In this document: positions 38,791 to 49,865 of the stretch, one piece after another
How the letters are laid out: each line of letters opens with the position of its first letter
Position numbering within the stretch: the stretch's first letter is position 1
Source of the DNA: Glandiceps talaboti
Taxonomy: Eukaryota; Hemichordata; Enteropneusta; Spengelidae
Length of the DNA stretch: 64,000 nt
Direction of reading: 5' to 3'
Assembly: GCF_964340395.1 (NCBI RefSeq)
Contig: NC_135561.1
Span: forward strand, 19,575,740-19,639,739
Made by a program: the position numbers and the translations under genes
Notes under the pieces: model-generated
Databases searched by the model: none
What the model was told of the DNA's origin: nothing
Seen by the model: only the letters and a program-made list of their open reading frames with translations

Positions 38791-39269
38791 AGAAATTATC
38801 GTATTTGAAAGACATTAATCATATTCCTCCTAGATTTGATAATGCTAAATAAACTATTTCATCTATTAAAATACTGACTTGGTGCTTTCGACAAATGGTA
38901 TTTTAGGTTAGAATCAATTGTTTCGAATTTAAACGTAAAATGAGAGTTCATCTTTTTTTCAAAGTAGTCCAACCTACGTTCTTTGTACAATAACAACATT
39001 AACTACGCTATCACGGTTTTCCCTCGTCAATCATCTTTATTACTCACAAGAAAATAAGCTTACCGCCTACAACATTTTCTATAAATTATTACTAGTTATG
39101 TCAAATCTGGATAATTATGATTTACGATGTCTTTATTAGTATTAATATTGAGGTCAAGGACAGAATTTTTTATAATATTTCAGAGAACATCACATCTTTG
39201 ATTTTCTTTACAATCACCTACCAAATACAGATCGATAATAATTCAATTGTTTAATTTATCAATCAAAAT
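38791..39269. other. Unassigned AT-rich DNA
   Basis: Nothing recognised. Confidence 0.6.
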
Positions 39270-39545
39270 CAATCAGCTGCTGAAGTGGAACTTCTAAGAT
39301 CTATTTTCGCAAGCCACGGCCTGTTTTTGCCATTGACGAAACGAAAAATAATTCGGGCAACGCGAGTTACGATTGTCGTAAGCCATTACTATGATGGTAA
39401 GATCTTCAAAGAAGAATTTGTGATGTTAGACCGCTGTTTGAGACGACCGCGATATCGACCCAGATTTTATAACGAGAATGTCATAACGCGTACCATTGGG
39501 GGATCTTTTCTTAAATCCGATCTAAGATCGTTTTCGTTGCTTTAG
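39270..39545 (+). CDS. Unrecognised basic open frame, possible exon
   Basis: After AATCAATCAG (weak acceptor) the frame reads AAEVELLRSIFASHGLFLPL, continues through TKRKIIRATRVTIVVSHYYDG and RRPRYRPRFYNENV, and stops at a TAG at 39543. It is rich in Arg/Lys and in CpG-containing Arg codons and is clearly more GC-rich than the DNA on either side. That makes it look more like old coding sequence than random frame. It has no methionine near its start, so if real it is an internal or terminal exon. I recognise no family. Confidence 0.28.
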   Translation, partial: QSAAEVELLRSIFASHGLFLPLTKRKIIRATRVTIVVSHYYDGKIFKEEFVMLDRCLRRPRYRPRFYNENVITRTIGGSFLKSDLRSFSLL

Positions 39546-40079
39546 ATCAAAATCGGCCTTTGTGTGGTGTAATATGTAAGCGATCCTGTGAATAGTAAAG
39601 CACGACGCGGAAAGTGACTGTACGTCATCGTTTGAATAATGCCTTATAAAGGGAGACAAGAGTTGTCACCAGAGCCTAATTGGAGCTCTTGTTAAATGGT
39701 CACAAAGAACAGAACCTCATTTACGATTTTCATATTGTAAAAGCCTTTCTTTGTTTTAATGGTCCAGATTGAGTCGTAAAATTCACAATAAACCATCGTT
39801 CGTCATATTAAAATTTGAAGTTATGGAAAGATTTGTATGGCCTTCAGCTGTGCCGTAAACCTTGTCCTTCGATTGACCCGCCTACAAAGCTTTCAACGAA
39901 TATAATATTAGGTTAAGCCCTTATCTACGAACGTCTGAGACATAATAACATAATATTTCTTTTTAACTTCAACTTTCAAATTTAATTTTGATATTTTTTT
40001 CATTCTACACGTCCCATTCTTGATTTACGTAAAGATTTGAACCCAACTGTCAAGAATTAATAGATTGTTTTTTTTTTCA
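39546..40079. other. Unassigned DNA
   Basis: No gene or repeat recognised. It ends in the T-rich splice-acceptor-like run before 40080. Confidence 0.55.
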
Positions 40080-40212
40080 GGTATTATTGAGAGCGTATGC
40101 ATCCGGCGCATGGCATTGCTGGTTCGTTGAAGAAATCGTTGCCTTCATACCTGATAGTATTATATCAACAAATGAAGTTTCCTGGTTCATTTACCTTAGT
40201 GTCAATAATTGA
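40080..40212 (+). CDS. Possible short terminal exon behind a strong splice acceptor
   Basis: A run of ten T then CAG (ending 40080) is a textbook 3' splice site. The following frame reads VLLRAYASGAWHCWFVEEIV and on to a TGA at about 40210, 43 codons. It has no known domain. The candidate frame at 39.27-39.55 kb ends in a stop, so the two cannot be joined directly. It could equally be a chance frame after a chance acceptor. Confidence 0.2.
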
Positions 40213-40386
40213 GCACTTCTGTTGGTCGTTACCAAGGTTACCCTAGATGGATAGTATAAGTATAGAGAAATGCATCTCAGACAAAATCAGCGTCACCTTC
40301 GTCCCCCTTAATATGTTAGCATTAATTGCATTTTGACACCAAATGGTTTTTGTCTACAACTGTCATTCCTATTGATTGCGTTAAAT

Positions 40387-40418
40387 CTTAGACCACTATA
40401 ACGTTAGTGGTCTGAGGT
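40387..40418. repeat. Small hairpin with AGACCACT arms
   Basis: TTAGACCACTA pairs with TTAGTGGTCTGA across a short AACG-type loop. The AGACCACT arm also appears at about 21466-21506 and at about 49056. Confidence 0.8.
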
Positions 40419-40531
40419 TAAATACATTCGTTATCGCTATATTGTTCAAAGTTAGTTTTCGTTTTCATTTTACACGACTTCCGTTTTATTCTATTAGTCT
40501 CACTAGTACTAGACAATTTCTAGACAAAGTA

Positions 40532-40654
40532 ATGACTTCTCTCACTTATTCTGTAATATTGTTTGTGTCACTTTTCTGGTACTCATCAGTCTGTGTTGCC
40601 AAACCTGACAAAGACGATTTTACTAACGACTTCGTTTTACATTTATCTGATTAA
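40532..40654 (+). CDS. Candidate 40-residue secreted micropeptide or signal exon
   Basis: From the ATG at 40532 the frame reads MTSLTYSVILFVSLFWYSSV, then CVAKPDKDDFTNDFVLHLSD and TAA. The first ~22 residues have the n-, h- and c-region layout of a signal peptide, with VCVA a good cleavage site. The remaining 18 residues are acidic and polar. It may be a small secreted peptide, or the first exon of a longer gene with the stop being read-through intron. There is no homology I recognise, and hydrophobic frames arise easily in AT-rich DNA. Confidence 0.25.
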   Translation: MTSLTYSVILFVSLFWYSSVCVAKPDKDDFTNDFVLHLSD

Positions 40655-41170
40655 TGATGTGTACGTGTGGCCACAAGGAAATGATATTCACACCAACCCT
40701 TCTACATCATTGCCACGTTTTTAAATGATCATCATATGCAGCCAAGTGTCACTATAGGTCAGTAACCTCTATCTATTGCATACATTTGTATTTATAAGTT
40801 ACCTACTTCAATATTGTCAATATTTAACTGGCATATCCCTCTGTGTTTAGCTGTTATAATTTGAGGTACACATACTGGAGACGTAATCACAAAACGTCGT
40901 CCGTCTCACGCCTTTCTCTGTAAATCACATAATCGAGATATACACTACTATACACTCCATTGTCTGAAAAAAACTGATGCATTTTACGAAAATAAAATTC
41001 TACTTTTTATTTTTATTTTTTTTAACTAAAAGGGGGAGATCAAAGGTTTCTAAGACAAATTTACAGAATTATTCACTAACTAAACTATGTATTCTTTGCA
41101 TGGCCTTCCTAGGATATTTAATGATGTTCCTCCAAGAAAGACATTGCGTCACTCTGTGTAATACCCTGAT

Positions 41171-41174
<4 letters not shown>
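40655..41174. other. Unassigned DNA
   Basis: No gene or repeat recognised. Confidence 0.55.
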
Positions 41175-41235
<61 letters not shown>

Positions 41236-41238
41236 GCG

Positions 41239-41301
<63 letters not shown>
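41175..41301. repeat. (CA)n with internal (CG)n
   Basis: CA repeats interrupted at about 41233-41247 by CTCGCGCGCGCGCG. This is alternating purine-pyrimidine with Z-DNA potential. Confidence 0.97.
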
Positions 41302-41303
<2 letters not shown>

Positions 41304-41344
41304 ACACAGGTGCTGCAACTGAATTCTATACATTTTTTATAAAA

Positions 41345-41454
41345 GTTACAACTGAATTCAATCACCCTACCAAGTTTGCCTGTCTTATGCTTTGCTGAAA
41401 CTATGTATAGCGTGTGACAGGCAAACTTGGTAGCTTTAAGAATTCAGTTGTAAC
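41345..41454. repeat. Hairpin with ~40-bp arms
   Basis: GTTACAACTGAATTC and TACCAAGTTTGCCTGTC on the left pair with GACAGGCAAACTTGGTA and GAATTCAGTTGTAAC on the right. About 30 bases separate the arms, and the internal mismatches are small. GCAACTGAATTC also occurs just upstream, at about 41312. Confidence 0.9.
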
Positions 41455-42942
41455 GCCGGTGCATCACTGATGTAACTGCGCGTGTATGAACAGGATATTA
41501 GTCGGAATCATAACCTACATATGCATAAAGTATACAATTCAGTCATATGACATATGATTCTAAAGTACATGTAACCATGGAAATATCACCTGATACTTCC
41601 ATGATGTAACTAATATTTGACAGAACGGGTAAGAAACATTTTTTTGTGAAACTGGTATGACTAGTATAAGCTCATCGCTAAGATTCTACACGCAATACAT
41701 AAAAATCCACCTTACCCTCAAGTTGCATTATTTGAAAACATGATCAGAATATAAAAATAACTGTGGCAAAGTGTCATGACATCAGCTATGGAAACACTGA
41801 GTCTCATTCTTCTTAGCTAGAAGTACGTTTTTAATTATAACGATCAGCAAGGACAGTTTCTTGTACTCAACAGTACACAAGTGTCGCCCTATTTGCCCTT
41901 CTGAGAGATTGACACTGTGTAAACAAATCTGTCAATCAAGGCGTAGTTGTGTATAATGACGTAGTGTTGTATAATGACACGTGCTCACGATAATTTCTCA
42001 AAGGAACACGTGAGACTGGCGTAATTAATGACACGTGACTAAACAATCATACGGTTCGTCGTATAATTGTTATTTCAATAGCATACGCATTGTGAATATG
42101 CATTACGTAAACAGCTGTTCCGTACATGTTATGCTGACGTATCGTCAAAGTGAAACTAACAATATTGTCGACGTTCTTCGTAAAAACCAGTGACGTAATT
42201 ATTGTTTTGATAAAATCTCAATCAGTAGTTTCACTATTATAATGCAAGGTAAAATGTGTCTTTCAATCATAAATTCTGTCTATATATTTACTGTTTTAGT
42301 ACAGAAAAAAAAGCTTATAGTTGGCTTCCAGTTAAAAATTGACAATCGGCGACTATTACTAAAGGTGTACAGAGAACAAAGAAAAAGAAAACGCAAGATG
42401 TTGACACGTACAATCACAGTGGATTGCGTCACAGAAACCATCGTATTAAGTATGACTCGATGGATAGGAATATTCAATTCTCGGATACGAAACCAATACT
42501 AGTATCAAACAGGTCAAAGGTCATATGAGCTTGTACAATCCCGGTGACGTGAAATTAGTTGAATTTGTATAATCTAATAACGGATCACTTCAAAACGGGA
42601 TAGGTTCAAAGCAGAGTCATCTACATGTAAAATTACTACAAAAATAAACACACGCACAATAACATAAGGTGACAGGTGTGTTCATTTTTGCACGATTTTA
42701 GAGTAGATACCTTTAGAGTATGAAAGTGTATTAAAATCGAATCCAACGAAGGGGCAGTTGACGGAAGAAACGAAAACCCGTTCTCAGCAGGACATTGACG
42801 CAAACTTAAAGATAACCCAACGAAACAAGAATATTTAGAAATGCAAAAAATAAATATCTTATATTTTTGCTACGTTATCAGTAAGATCATAATAATAAAG
42901 TGAAGAGTATAATTTTGATATGGTTTTATGAACCCGTGATTT
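41455..42942. other. Unassigned DNA containing an E-box cluster
   Basis: CACGTG occurs at 41978, 42007 and 42032, within 60 bp. Open frames such as 42242-42502 have no motif. No gene assigned. Confidence 0.5.
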
Positions 42943-43015
42943 AAATCAGGTAGCTTAGTTGAAACATATACCCTACACGTGTAAGGTCTATGGTTTAAAT
43001 GCGTATGGTAGTGTA
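42943..43015 (+). ncRNA. tRNA-like / SINE-head relic
   Basis: TAGCTTAGTTGA (about 42951) fits the RNA polymerase III A box (TRGCNNAGYNGG) closely. An anticodon-stem-like ACCCT...AAGGT and a weak B box GGTTTAAATGC follow at about tRNA spacing. Stems are imperfect, so this is a relic or a tRNA-derived SINE head, not a working tRNA. Confidence 0.3.
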
Positions 43016-44277
43016 ATGTGGGCTGTTATACTATGGTAAATACCTCAATTGAGATTACACGGATGGCACAAAACCGCGGGGAGTCAAGACAATCACATGC
43101 GCTGCTATTGTGTGTACACAACAAGTATCCATTGAAGTGACTCCCTTGATGCTTTGCATTGTAAAGCCTTAATTAACTAATTTTTACCAAGATCGCTTAA
43201 CTTATTTAAAAAAATCTTCGTTTTGCTTCTGTTGGCTTGATTTTCAGTCAAACGCGCATTGTTTTTATTCTTGACCACGGCTGTAATTATTCCGTTGATC
43301 CAAACGTACGTCCGCCTATGTGACGTTGTACGTGGTTGTCAAGCGCTGCTGGACGGATGTGATTTCGGACAATAAGAGGGTAAATTTATATCAAATCGAT
43401 GTTTTATTTTACAGAGCTTTACGTGAGCCTTGGATGAATAAATCTTGCCTGACCAAAACAATTCTAGGTGATCTTTCTGTTATTTCATCGCCAATAAGAA
43501 ACAACGCAATCTAAAGAATATCAACGTCGTACATCTTGAAAATGTGTAAGATTCATCTATCGGAAGGAAGACGTAGCCAACGATTGCTTTCACATACACA
43601 CTTGACGGTCGGAGAAAATAAGATAAAGACTTACCTCTCTGCTCGACGTGGCTTTGTCTTGATGTATTCCTTTTGTGGCTTTGTAGATGAAATGTATAAA
43701 TACAGAAGACAGGTTTTTATTCTGTCTATAATGGGAACGAAGTGCACATCGGACGATGTTGTTTGTACTTAGGCTTGTTGAAATATTGGTTTCTGCGCAA
43801 CGCTACTGAGTCTCTGTATCCTTTTCCGTTCTTGCTCTGCATATTAATATAACTGGGTCACCATAGCAACAGAAAATCAGTGCGTAATTGAGGGCGGTCG
43901 AACACTACCTCGTACCGACAAAGATAAATCGAGATACGTACCGGCGATTACTCAAATATGACAGTGTCGTGTTGTGTTCTATCTATTCCATTTTGTAAAT
44001 CAACCACTGAGACAATTTTATCAAATCTCGGTTAATTAAGATTTCTCAATGATAGTGGCATTATCTGAATTCTGAATTGTATACATGATGTACTATGCAT
44101 GTAAACTGATAGACTTGGAGGCAGTTTTCAATACTTGGAAATGTAGATATTTAATACACGATGAATACATTCATATCGGGCAATATATACGTCGATATCT
44201 ATAATTCATAATAACAACATAATTATGTGAATTGTATTGTGCTATTGTGGCAGAGAGAGTGGGGGAGGGAGGGCGAA
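43016..44277. other. Unassigned DNA
   Basis: Open frames at 43320-43514 and 43536-43772 are adjacent and moderately GC-rich but have no domain. An RFX-type site lies at 43857-43870 (separate entry). Confidence 0.45.
43857..43870 (+). promoter_or_regulatory. Perfect RFX X-box match
   Basis: GTCACCATAGCAAC fits GTNRCC-N2-RGYAAC at every defined position. RFX X-boxes mark promoters of cilium genes in animals. No ciliary frame is visible nearby, so function is unproven. Confidence 0.35.
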
Positions 44278-44376
44278 ACAGACAGATAGACAGACAGACG
44301 GACAGGCAGACAGACAGACAGACGGACGGACGGACGGACGGACGGACGGACGGACGGACGGACGGACGGACGGACG

Positions 44377-44458
<82 letters not shown>

Positions 44459-44493
44459 GAGAGAGACAGAGACTGAGACAGAGACAGAGTCAA
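44278..44493. repeat. (GACA)n/(GACG)n microsatellite
   Basis: GACA units flank a central block of about fifteen GACG (GACGGACG) units at about 44320-44381. It then degrades into GAGA/GACA mixtures. The CpG-bearing central block is unusual among the window's CAGA tracts. Confidence 0.97.
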
Positions 44494-45790
44494 AGAGAGA
44501 TAGAGAGGACGATTTATTGACTAAAACTCTCACTTTTTGTACCACACATTGTCATTTCACTTCTCTGCTGGACCTTGTTATACATTTTCTCCACACGACA
44601 CATTGTCTGGTGACGTAACACAACGTTTATTTTTAGACCTAATTGTGGTCAGGCTTGTTTCTACAAAGGTAATATCATCTGACACACTTTAAGGAGTGTG
44701 AAATACACACAAAGTTCTTCAAAAGGTATATATTATAGAAACAGGATGGTACTGCCATGTATATGCATATATGTAAAGTACGTAACTAGGTGTTGAATGG
44801 AATGACAATTTATGGGATGTGTGAAATTCCCTCTTGACATCACGCTAAGATATTGTGTTAAAGCATAGACAATGGAGGGGAAGGGTTGCACTAGCAGGAA
44901 GTAGAATGTACTACTTTGACGGCCAAACAGCCAACAATACAATCATTAAGATTTTGTTTTTAAATGGCAATAATTAGTTACTCTACATATTCATAATTAG
45001 GGTTAATTGTATCTATAAATAGTACAGCAACAGATTGAAATCGTGATTGTATTGGGGAACTTAACTTTGGGTAAAGATCCAAAAATCAAATTGATGGGAT
45101 TTATTGTACCATAAACTTGTTAATACAGCTGCTGAGCACACACATTTACCAACATGTCATTTAGCATATTTAACGTTCAGGGTATGCGATATTATGAGTA
45201 AGTCATTATTTATCTAACTAAACAGTTTCAAATCCCGTTTCAGTTGCAGCTATTGTCGTAACCATGGTATCCATATGCGATCAATATGTCCTAAAATATC
45301 CATGACTCATACTCGCTGATATTTACGTTAACAAGTTCGATAAGGAAGTATTTCACGGAAAATGATAAATGCAGTAACTTTGAGAGTATAGTTTCACGTT
45401 TCTAAATTTGTTGGAGTAAAGAAAGTCGTCGTATAAAACAAAATTAAAACCCCTGTTCCCTCTTATCCAGACCATAGGGTTCAGCGAGCATGTAACTGAT
45501 TGATCGATCGATTGATCGATTTATTGTTTGATTTATTATTTGGTTGAATGATTGACCGATTGAATGATCAATTTTTGTGGTGCAATATAACTTATTTTGT
45601 GTGTGATATTGATCAATTTATTCACTGAGTTTTGTGTGGTGATATAGAACTTTTTTTCTTCTTTCCTTGGCTAATTTTCTCTCTTTCAGCTGTATGCAAT
45701 TATCTCTTTATTGACCTTGTCCATTCTTCTACTCTTATCTAAATTAAACACCCATAATCTTATAATTAGCATGAATCAGTTACCGAGAAA
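44494..45790. other. Unassigned DNA
   Basis: It includes a GATT/GATC-rich tetranucleotide-like run at about 45498-45570. No gene supported. Confidence 0.55.
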
Positions 45791-45930
45791 ATTTGCTTTA
45801 TGTCTAATTTTCTGGGAGATTATCGCACCGGGACAAAGAGTCAATCATGCACACACTAGTAGGAAGTTATGTACTAGTTAATGTATGAACGATGGTGATA
45901 ATCTCCCAGAAGATAAGAGATAACGCAAAC
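45791..45930. mobile_element. Small foldback, ~40-bp arms
   Basis: TTTGCTTTATGTCT and TTCTGGGAGATTATCGCACC on the left pair with GGTGATAATCTCCCAGAA and TAACGCAAA on the right. About 60 bases separate the arms. Confidence 0.85.
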
Positions 45931-46312
45931 TGTTAAATGTAAGTGATCTCTTGCCAATTTATAAGATTAGGGGTGCTTTAATTTAGATAAGAGGAGAAGA
46001 ATGCACAAGGCGCCTGCCCCCCACCCCCTGCATGTTGCCCCCTCCAACCTGAAGTACTTTATATATGAGCCGAAGATACAGTTTAATATCCTAAGAAAAC
46101 CCATATAAAGGCTGGAGAAAGTGAAAAGTGTGATTAGATATGATCGCGAATTGACAGAAAACATTGACTTCAAAAGATATCATTGTCTCTCAAATACAAC
46201 AGTACGGGGTCCAAAATCAATCAGAGCCATGTTGTCAAAGTTCAAAGTACAAAAGTAAGATATTTTCCAATGCCAGCCACGCAAACCAGCTGAGTTGGTA
46301 TTCTTGAACGGT
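45931..46312. other. Unassigned DNA
   Basis: A C-rich patch lies at about 46012-46045. No gene recognised. Confidence 0.5.
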
Positions 46313-46345
46313 GCCGTAAAAGAGGCTGTGGTTTACGACGATGTC
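46313..46345 (+). repeat. 33-bp block shared with 25069-25101
   Basis: GTGCCGTAAAAGAGGCTGTG and the next 13 bases match with one difference (GAC for GAT). In both places one frame reads AVKEAVVYDD. Just downstream, an ATG at 46341 opens a 50-codon frame (MSNANEVCNSDISIGEDFSK...) with a balanced composition that ends in TGA at about 46496, right where the LINE relic begins. Confidence 0.7.
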
Positions 46346-46497
46346 GAATGCCAACGAAGTGTGTAACTCCGATATCAGTATTGGAGAAGATTTTTCGAAG
46401 AGAATGCGTAATATCTGTCCCAAACTTGTTCAGATTCACAAGTATTTCTTAGACGAGGACGATTCCGTCAAAGCTGACATCGCTGTGATAAATTGAT

Positions 46498-47230
46498 ATG
46501 TGTCAAAGAATATGACGGGAAGATAGAGTATAAAGTAAATGGGTCTATAGGTGAAGTTGTTCTGGATTATGCTGACAATGTGAAGGACATTGGAGTATAT
46601 ATTCATTGACAAAGAACTATATCGATAAGCATATACATGAAAAATTAAACAAAGCAAATATGATCATGGGACTTATCAGAAGAACTTACAGGTACTTAGA
46701 CACTGAAAACTTCACATTCCTTTACAAAGCACTAGTCAGACCACATCTGGAAAATTGCAGCTCAGTATGGCACCCTTACAAGGAAAAAGATATTGAACTA
46801 ATTTAGAGTGTTCAAAGAAGAGCAACAAGACAGATTCCATCTCTTAAAGGTATGAGTTATAGTGAACGCCTGGAAAATATAGAACACTTAGAGGAGATAT
46901 GATTGATGAGACATAGGATATCTTGAATGGATGTTATGATAGATCAATTGCAAACTTGCTAACACTCAACATATCAGATAGAATTCGTGGACATTCTTTC
47001 CTCGAAACAGCATGCACAAGTGGACATCGGAAAATAGTCATTCATAAACAGCATTGTTGATCCCTGGAAGTCGTTATCAAACAATACAGTCACAGCAGCA
47101 CCAACTATTAACCCATTCAAACAGCGCCTGGACAATTAGTGGAAAAAAAACTAGATATCAAGTATAATAACAAGGCTAATTCAAGCAGAGCAGAATTCCA
47201 GACCAGTCGGATCTGAACATATATAGGCTG
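46498..47230 (+). pseudogene. LINE reverse-transcriptase C-terminal relic (CR1/Jockey-like)
   Basis: The conceptual translation, with frameshifts near 46605 and 46890 and several stops, follows the thumb and C-terminal part of non-LTR retrotransposon reverse transcriptases. It reads VKDIGVYI, then KHIHEKLNKANMIMGLIRRT, RYLDTENFTFLYKALVRPHL, SVWHPYKEKDIELI, SVQRRATRQIPSLKGMSYSE, RLRGDMID, and finally VDPWKSLSNNTV with FKQRLDN. The order and spacing match the family. The catalytic YxDD part is upstream and absent, so this is a 5'-truncated, dead copy. Reading frame decay is moderate. A second LINE fragment begins about 100 bases downstream in the same orientation. Confidence 0.88.
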
Positions 47231-47332
47231 CAAAGTCTGCATTCTGAATACACCAAAAGTCACCTATCTAAGTTGTCGAGATCCACAGTTTGCATACTTA
47301 GCTATAATAGTGTGTGACTAAGGTTCACAGAA

Positions 47333-47680
47333 GACGGGCATCTCCTTTCTAATTTGGAACGTAAGAGGGTTGAAATCTAAACGAAATAATCAAGACTTTA
47401 TCAATTCTTGTAGAAGTTATGATGTTCAAAGTTTGATAGAAACATTTTGTAGAACCTTGACAACAACACGTTGACTTCTTAGAAAATAACGAAAGTGTTT
47501 AGATTTTATACCTCCCGGTCACAGAAGACGTCCTAGTGGGGGGGGGGGGGGGGTTGTATATCGTTTTCTTAAATCTCTTAACTTTTCAAAGAGATGATAG
47601 TTTTGGTAGTTGTATTAATATTTTACGTTGTGTCTTTGCGTTGATACCATCAACTTCTTACAGGGAATTACACTCACTTG
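47333..47680 (+). pseudogene. LINE endonuclease (EEP-type) N-terminal relic
   Basis: The translation reads ISFLIWNVRGLKSKRNNQDF, INSCRSYDVQSLIETF, then after frameshifts NNVDFLENNESV, a PPGHRRRPSGG-like stretch around the G-run (47536-47553), and CVFALIPSTSYRE-like residues. This follows the start of the apurinic endonuclease-like domain of LINEs, with the conserved Asn (WNVRGL) and Glu (ET) of the active site in order. It is broken and lacks downstream domains. It starts after the end of an RT relic, so it comes from a different insertion. Confidence 0.72.
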
Positions 47681-48449
47681 GCTAGCTTAGAGGTACTCAC
47701 TCAGGAATCAATGCACATTGACCAACAGGATGCTTGTAGATAGATTTATTTCACAGCTTAGCGGCAAGTATAAGGCAGATAAAATCAGAAGTCTGTATGG
47801 AAGTAGGATTCTGAAGGACTTCCTACCTCCATGGAGAGAACCAGCTCTCACCATATATTCATCCCTTACATTCCACCCTCCAGATCCCCCCCACCCCGTA
47901 CTATTAAAATGTAACATATGTATAGCACATAACAGAAACTGGGCGTTTCTACATATACAAAACAGATATTACAAATCTTAATTCTAAGATTGCTGACTGG
48001 ATCAAAATCTCATATCTCTGACGTGGACTTATTGATAATAATGGATTCTTTTATCGAGTTGCTTCAATACCCTTCTTTTGTCTTTAGTCCTGTGTCAGCT
48101 CTTGAACTTGTATAGAGTTAATTACAAAGAATTAATTTTATGCTACCAGAGGTCAGTCCCTTTTCTATTGTACCATATCAAGCTGTCAGGACATATGGTT
48201 GTCCTATGTCTTTCCTATTGTATCGTAACAAGCTATCTCAGGACATATTCTATTGTACGGTTACAACTGTTTCAGGTCATTCTATAGTTTCTGCAAGTCA
48301 AATTATTATGTATGTAACAGTTGCTATGTAAAACCCACAGACTAATCAGATACATTTGTATTCTCTTGAAAGTAAATTGGTTGATGTACGTAGTTCGTAC
48401 CCTGATTATTTGATCATGGTTGATGGTAGTTTTGAAGCCAGAACAGGAT
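47681..48449. other. Unassigned DNA with short tandem repeats
   Basis: TTCTATTGTA-CC/TCG-TA blocks with CAGGACATAT recur at about 48162, 48213 and 48250. No gene supported. The frame at 47718-47981 may be further LINE debris but has no diagnostic motif. Confidence 0.5.
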
Positions 48450-48715
48450 TATTCCCCAATTTTTTCTTCGTTCAGCCAACGAAAATACGACTGACCTATT
48501 AAGGGGCCTTATCAGTCGTCACTTAGGCCCCCGCTTCCGGCTGAAAATGAAGAAAAATATTGGCGAACAATCTATTCATATCTCCTTAAATATAACTTAT
48601 GAAAAAAATCAGGAAAAATAATGACGATTTGGAACGTTTTGACCCATATGTATTGAGAACAGCAAAACCAGTGACGTGGACACGGGTTGTCGTGACGTTG
48701 AACGAACTGGGTATA
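48450..48715 (-). repeat. Dispersed repeat family A, copy 3
   Basis: Read on the minus strand it gives CACGACAACCCGTGTCCACG, TCACTGGTTTTGCTGTTC, GCCAATATTTTTCTTCATTT and TATTTTCGTTGGCTGAACGA, the same order as copy 1. Confidence 0.78.
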
Positions 48716-49504
48716 TAATCCATAACGAGGCTTGTGAATCTGATCATGATTAAAATCAGATGTAGTGAACTACTTTTAATGTCGTTTGTCACTCACAGAG
48801 CAAAAAAAAGAACAAACGACAATAGAAATGGGAAACAAGTTAATAAAGAAATCGCGCCAAATTCACAACACCAGATTTAATCAGATTGGGTATGATACCT
48901 GTATTGTTGGCGGCGCGTTGAGCGTTTTCTAAAATGTCGTAAGAGCTCTGCGAGTTTACGCGTAAAGAAGTTTGTCATTTGACGACGATATCACGGTGTT
49001 TCATCGTGTCTACCTTCCATATTGTCAATAGTTTGACATTTAGTGCTACTATCTGAGACCACTAAAGAAGTACTATGAAGTGATTTACGAAGTTCACTCT
49101 AATTTGAATGATTGTGGACAGATAATTTTTTCCTTTTATATTTTTTTTAACCAACGGTTAATTTTCTATGTACTTATATTTCACACATAATCTACTTCTT
49201 ACCCGCTTTGTTTACCCTTGGAACTATCACGACCACACCACGTTGTCAAATAGTTATTGGTAACCCGAAACGACTTCAAATTATAAGTAATGGGTGTGAC
49301 TGTGTAAAATATTCCAAAGAGACGGCAATTTTCTACAATTACCGTTTCAATAGTTTTACAGCGTATTACGGGTTACTGTTTACTCTCTGAGTTTAACACA
49401 GCCACTTAGAAAACAGCAAGAAACCCCACATTGTACACTTCTTGGCAAGATCGCAATTTTTACTACATTTTGTCTAAATTGAATGAACAATTTAAAAGTA
49501 CTGC
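48716..49504. other. Unassigned DNA
   Basis: ATCGCGCCAAA at about 48849 is a single E2F-like site. No gene recognised. Confidence 0.5.
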
Positions 49505-49610
49505 AACTAGAGGCATGTATGTGGGCGCCAATGTTTTGATGTCTGCATATCAGTTCATTTCACTTGGACAAAATGTGGCAAGAAACTGTATTCATTCAAT
49601 CTTGTTTAAA
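49505..49610 (+). repeat. Dispersed repeat family D, copy 1
   Basis: GACAAAATGTGGCAAGAAAC followed by TGTATTCATTCAATCTTG (49569-49606) matches 57319-57357 (GACAAAATGTAGCAAGAAAC, TGTATTCCTTCAATCTTG). Weaker similarity extends upstream (CAATGTTTTG, GATGTCTGCA). Confidence 0.7.
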
Positions 49611-49865
49611 GGCGCTGTAACATGCGTTCGTTAGATTTCGCTAAAGCCGGATGTATTTAGTGACGTAATGTCCTTATCGCCATGCATCGCTGGTATGTTT
49701 AATCTCGCCGAGATCTCAGTTGGCATGTATCGAATTTCCTCATCAGAAACAAAGGAGGTCGTAACATATAAAAACCAGGATAATATTCAGTGATCATCAG
49801 ATATTACAAAAGTTCCCTAGTTCATATGAATAAATACAAACATTATGCTAAGGTCCCGAACTAAG

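Noticed and set aside
43320-43772. Two adjacent plus-strand frames near the X-box
   Set aside because: Moderate composition but no domain, no good splice sites and different frames. Kept only as context for the X-box.
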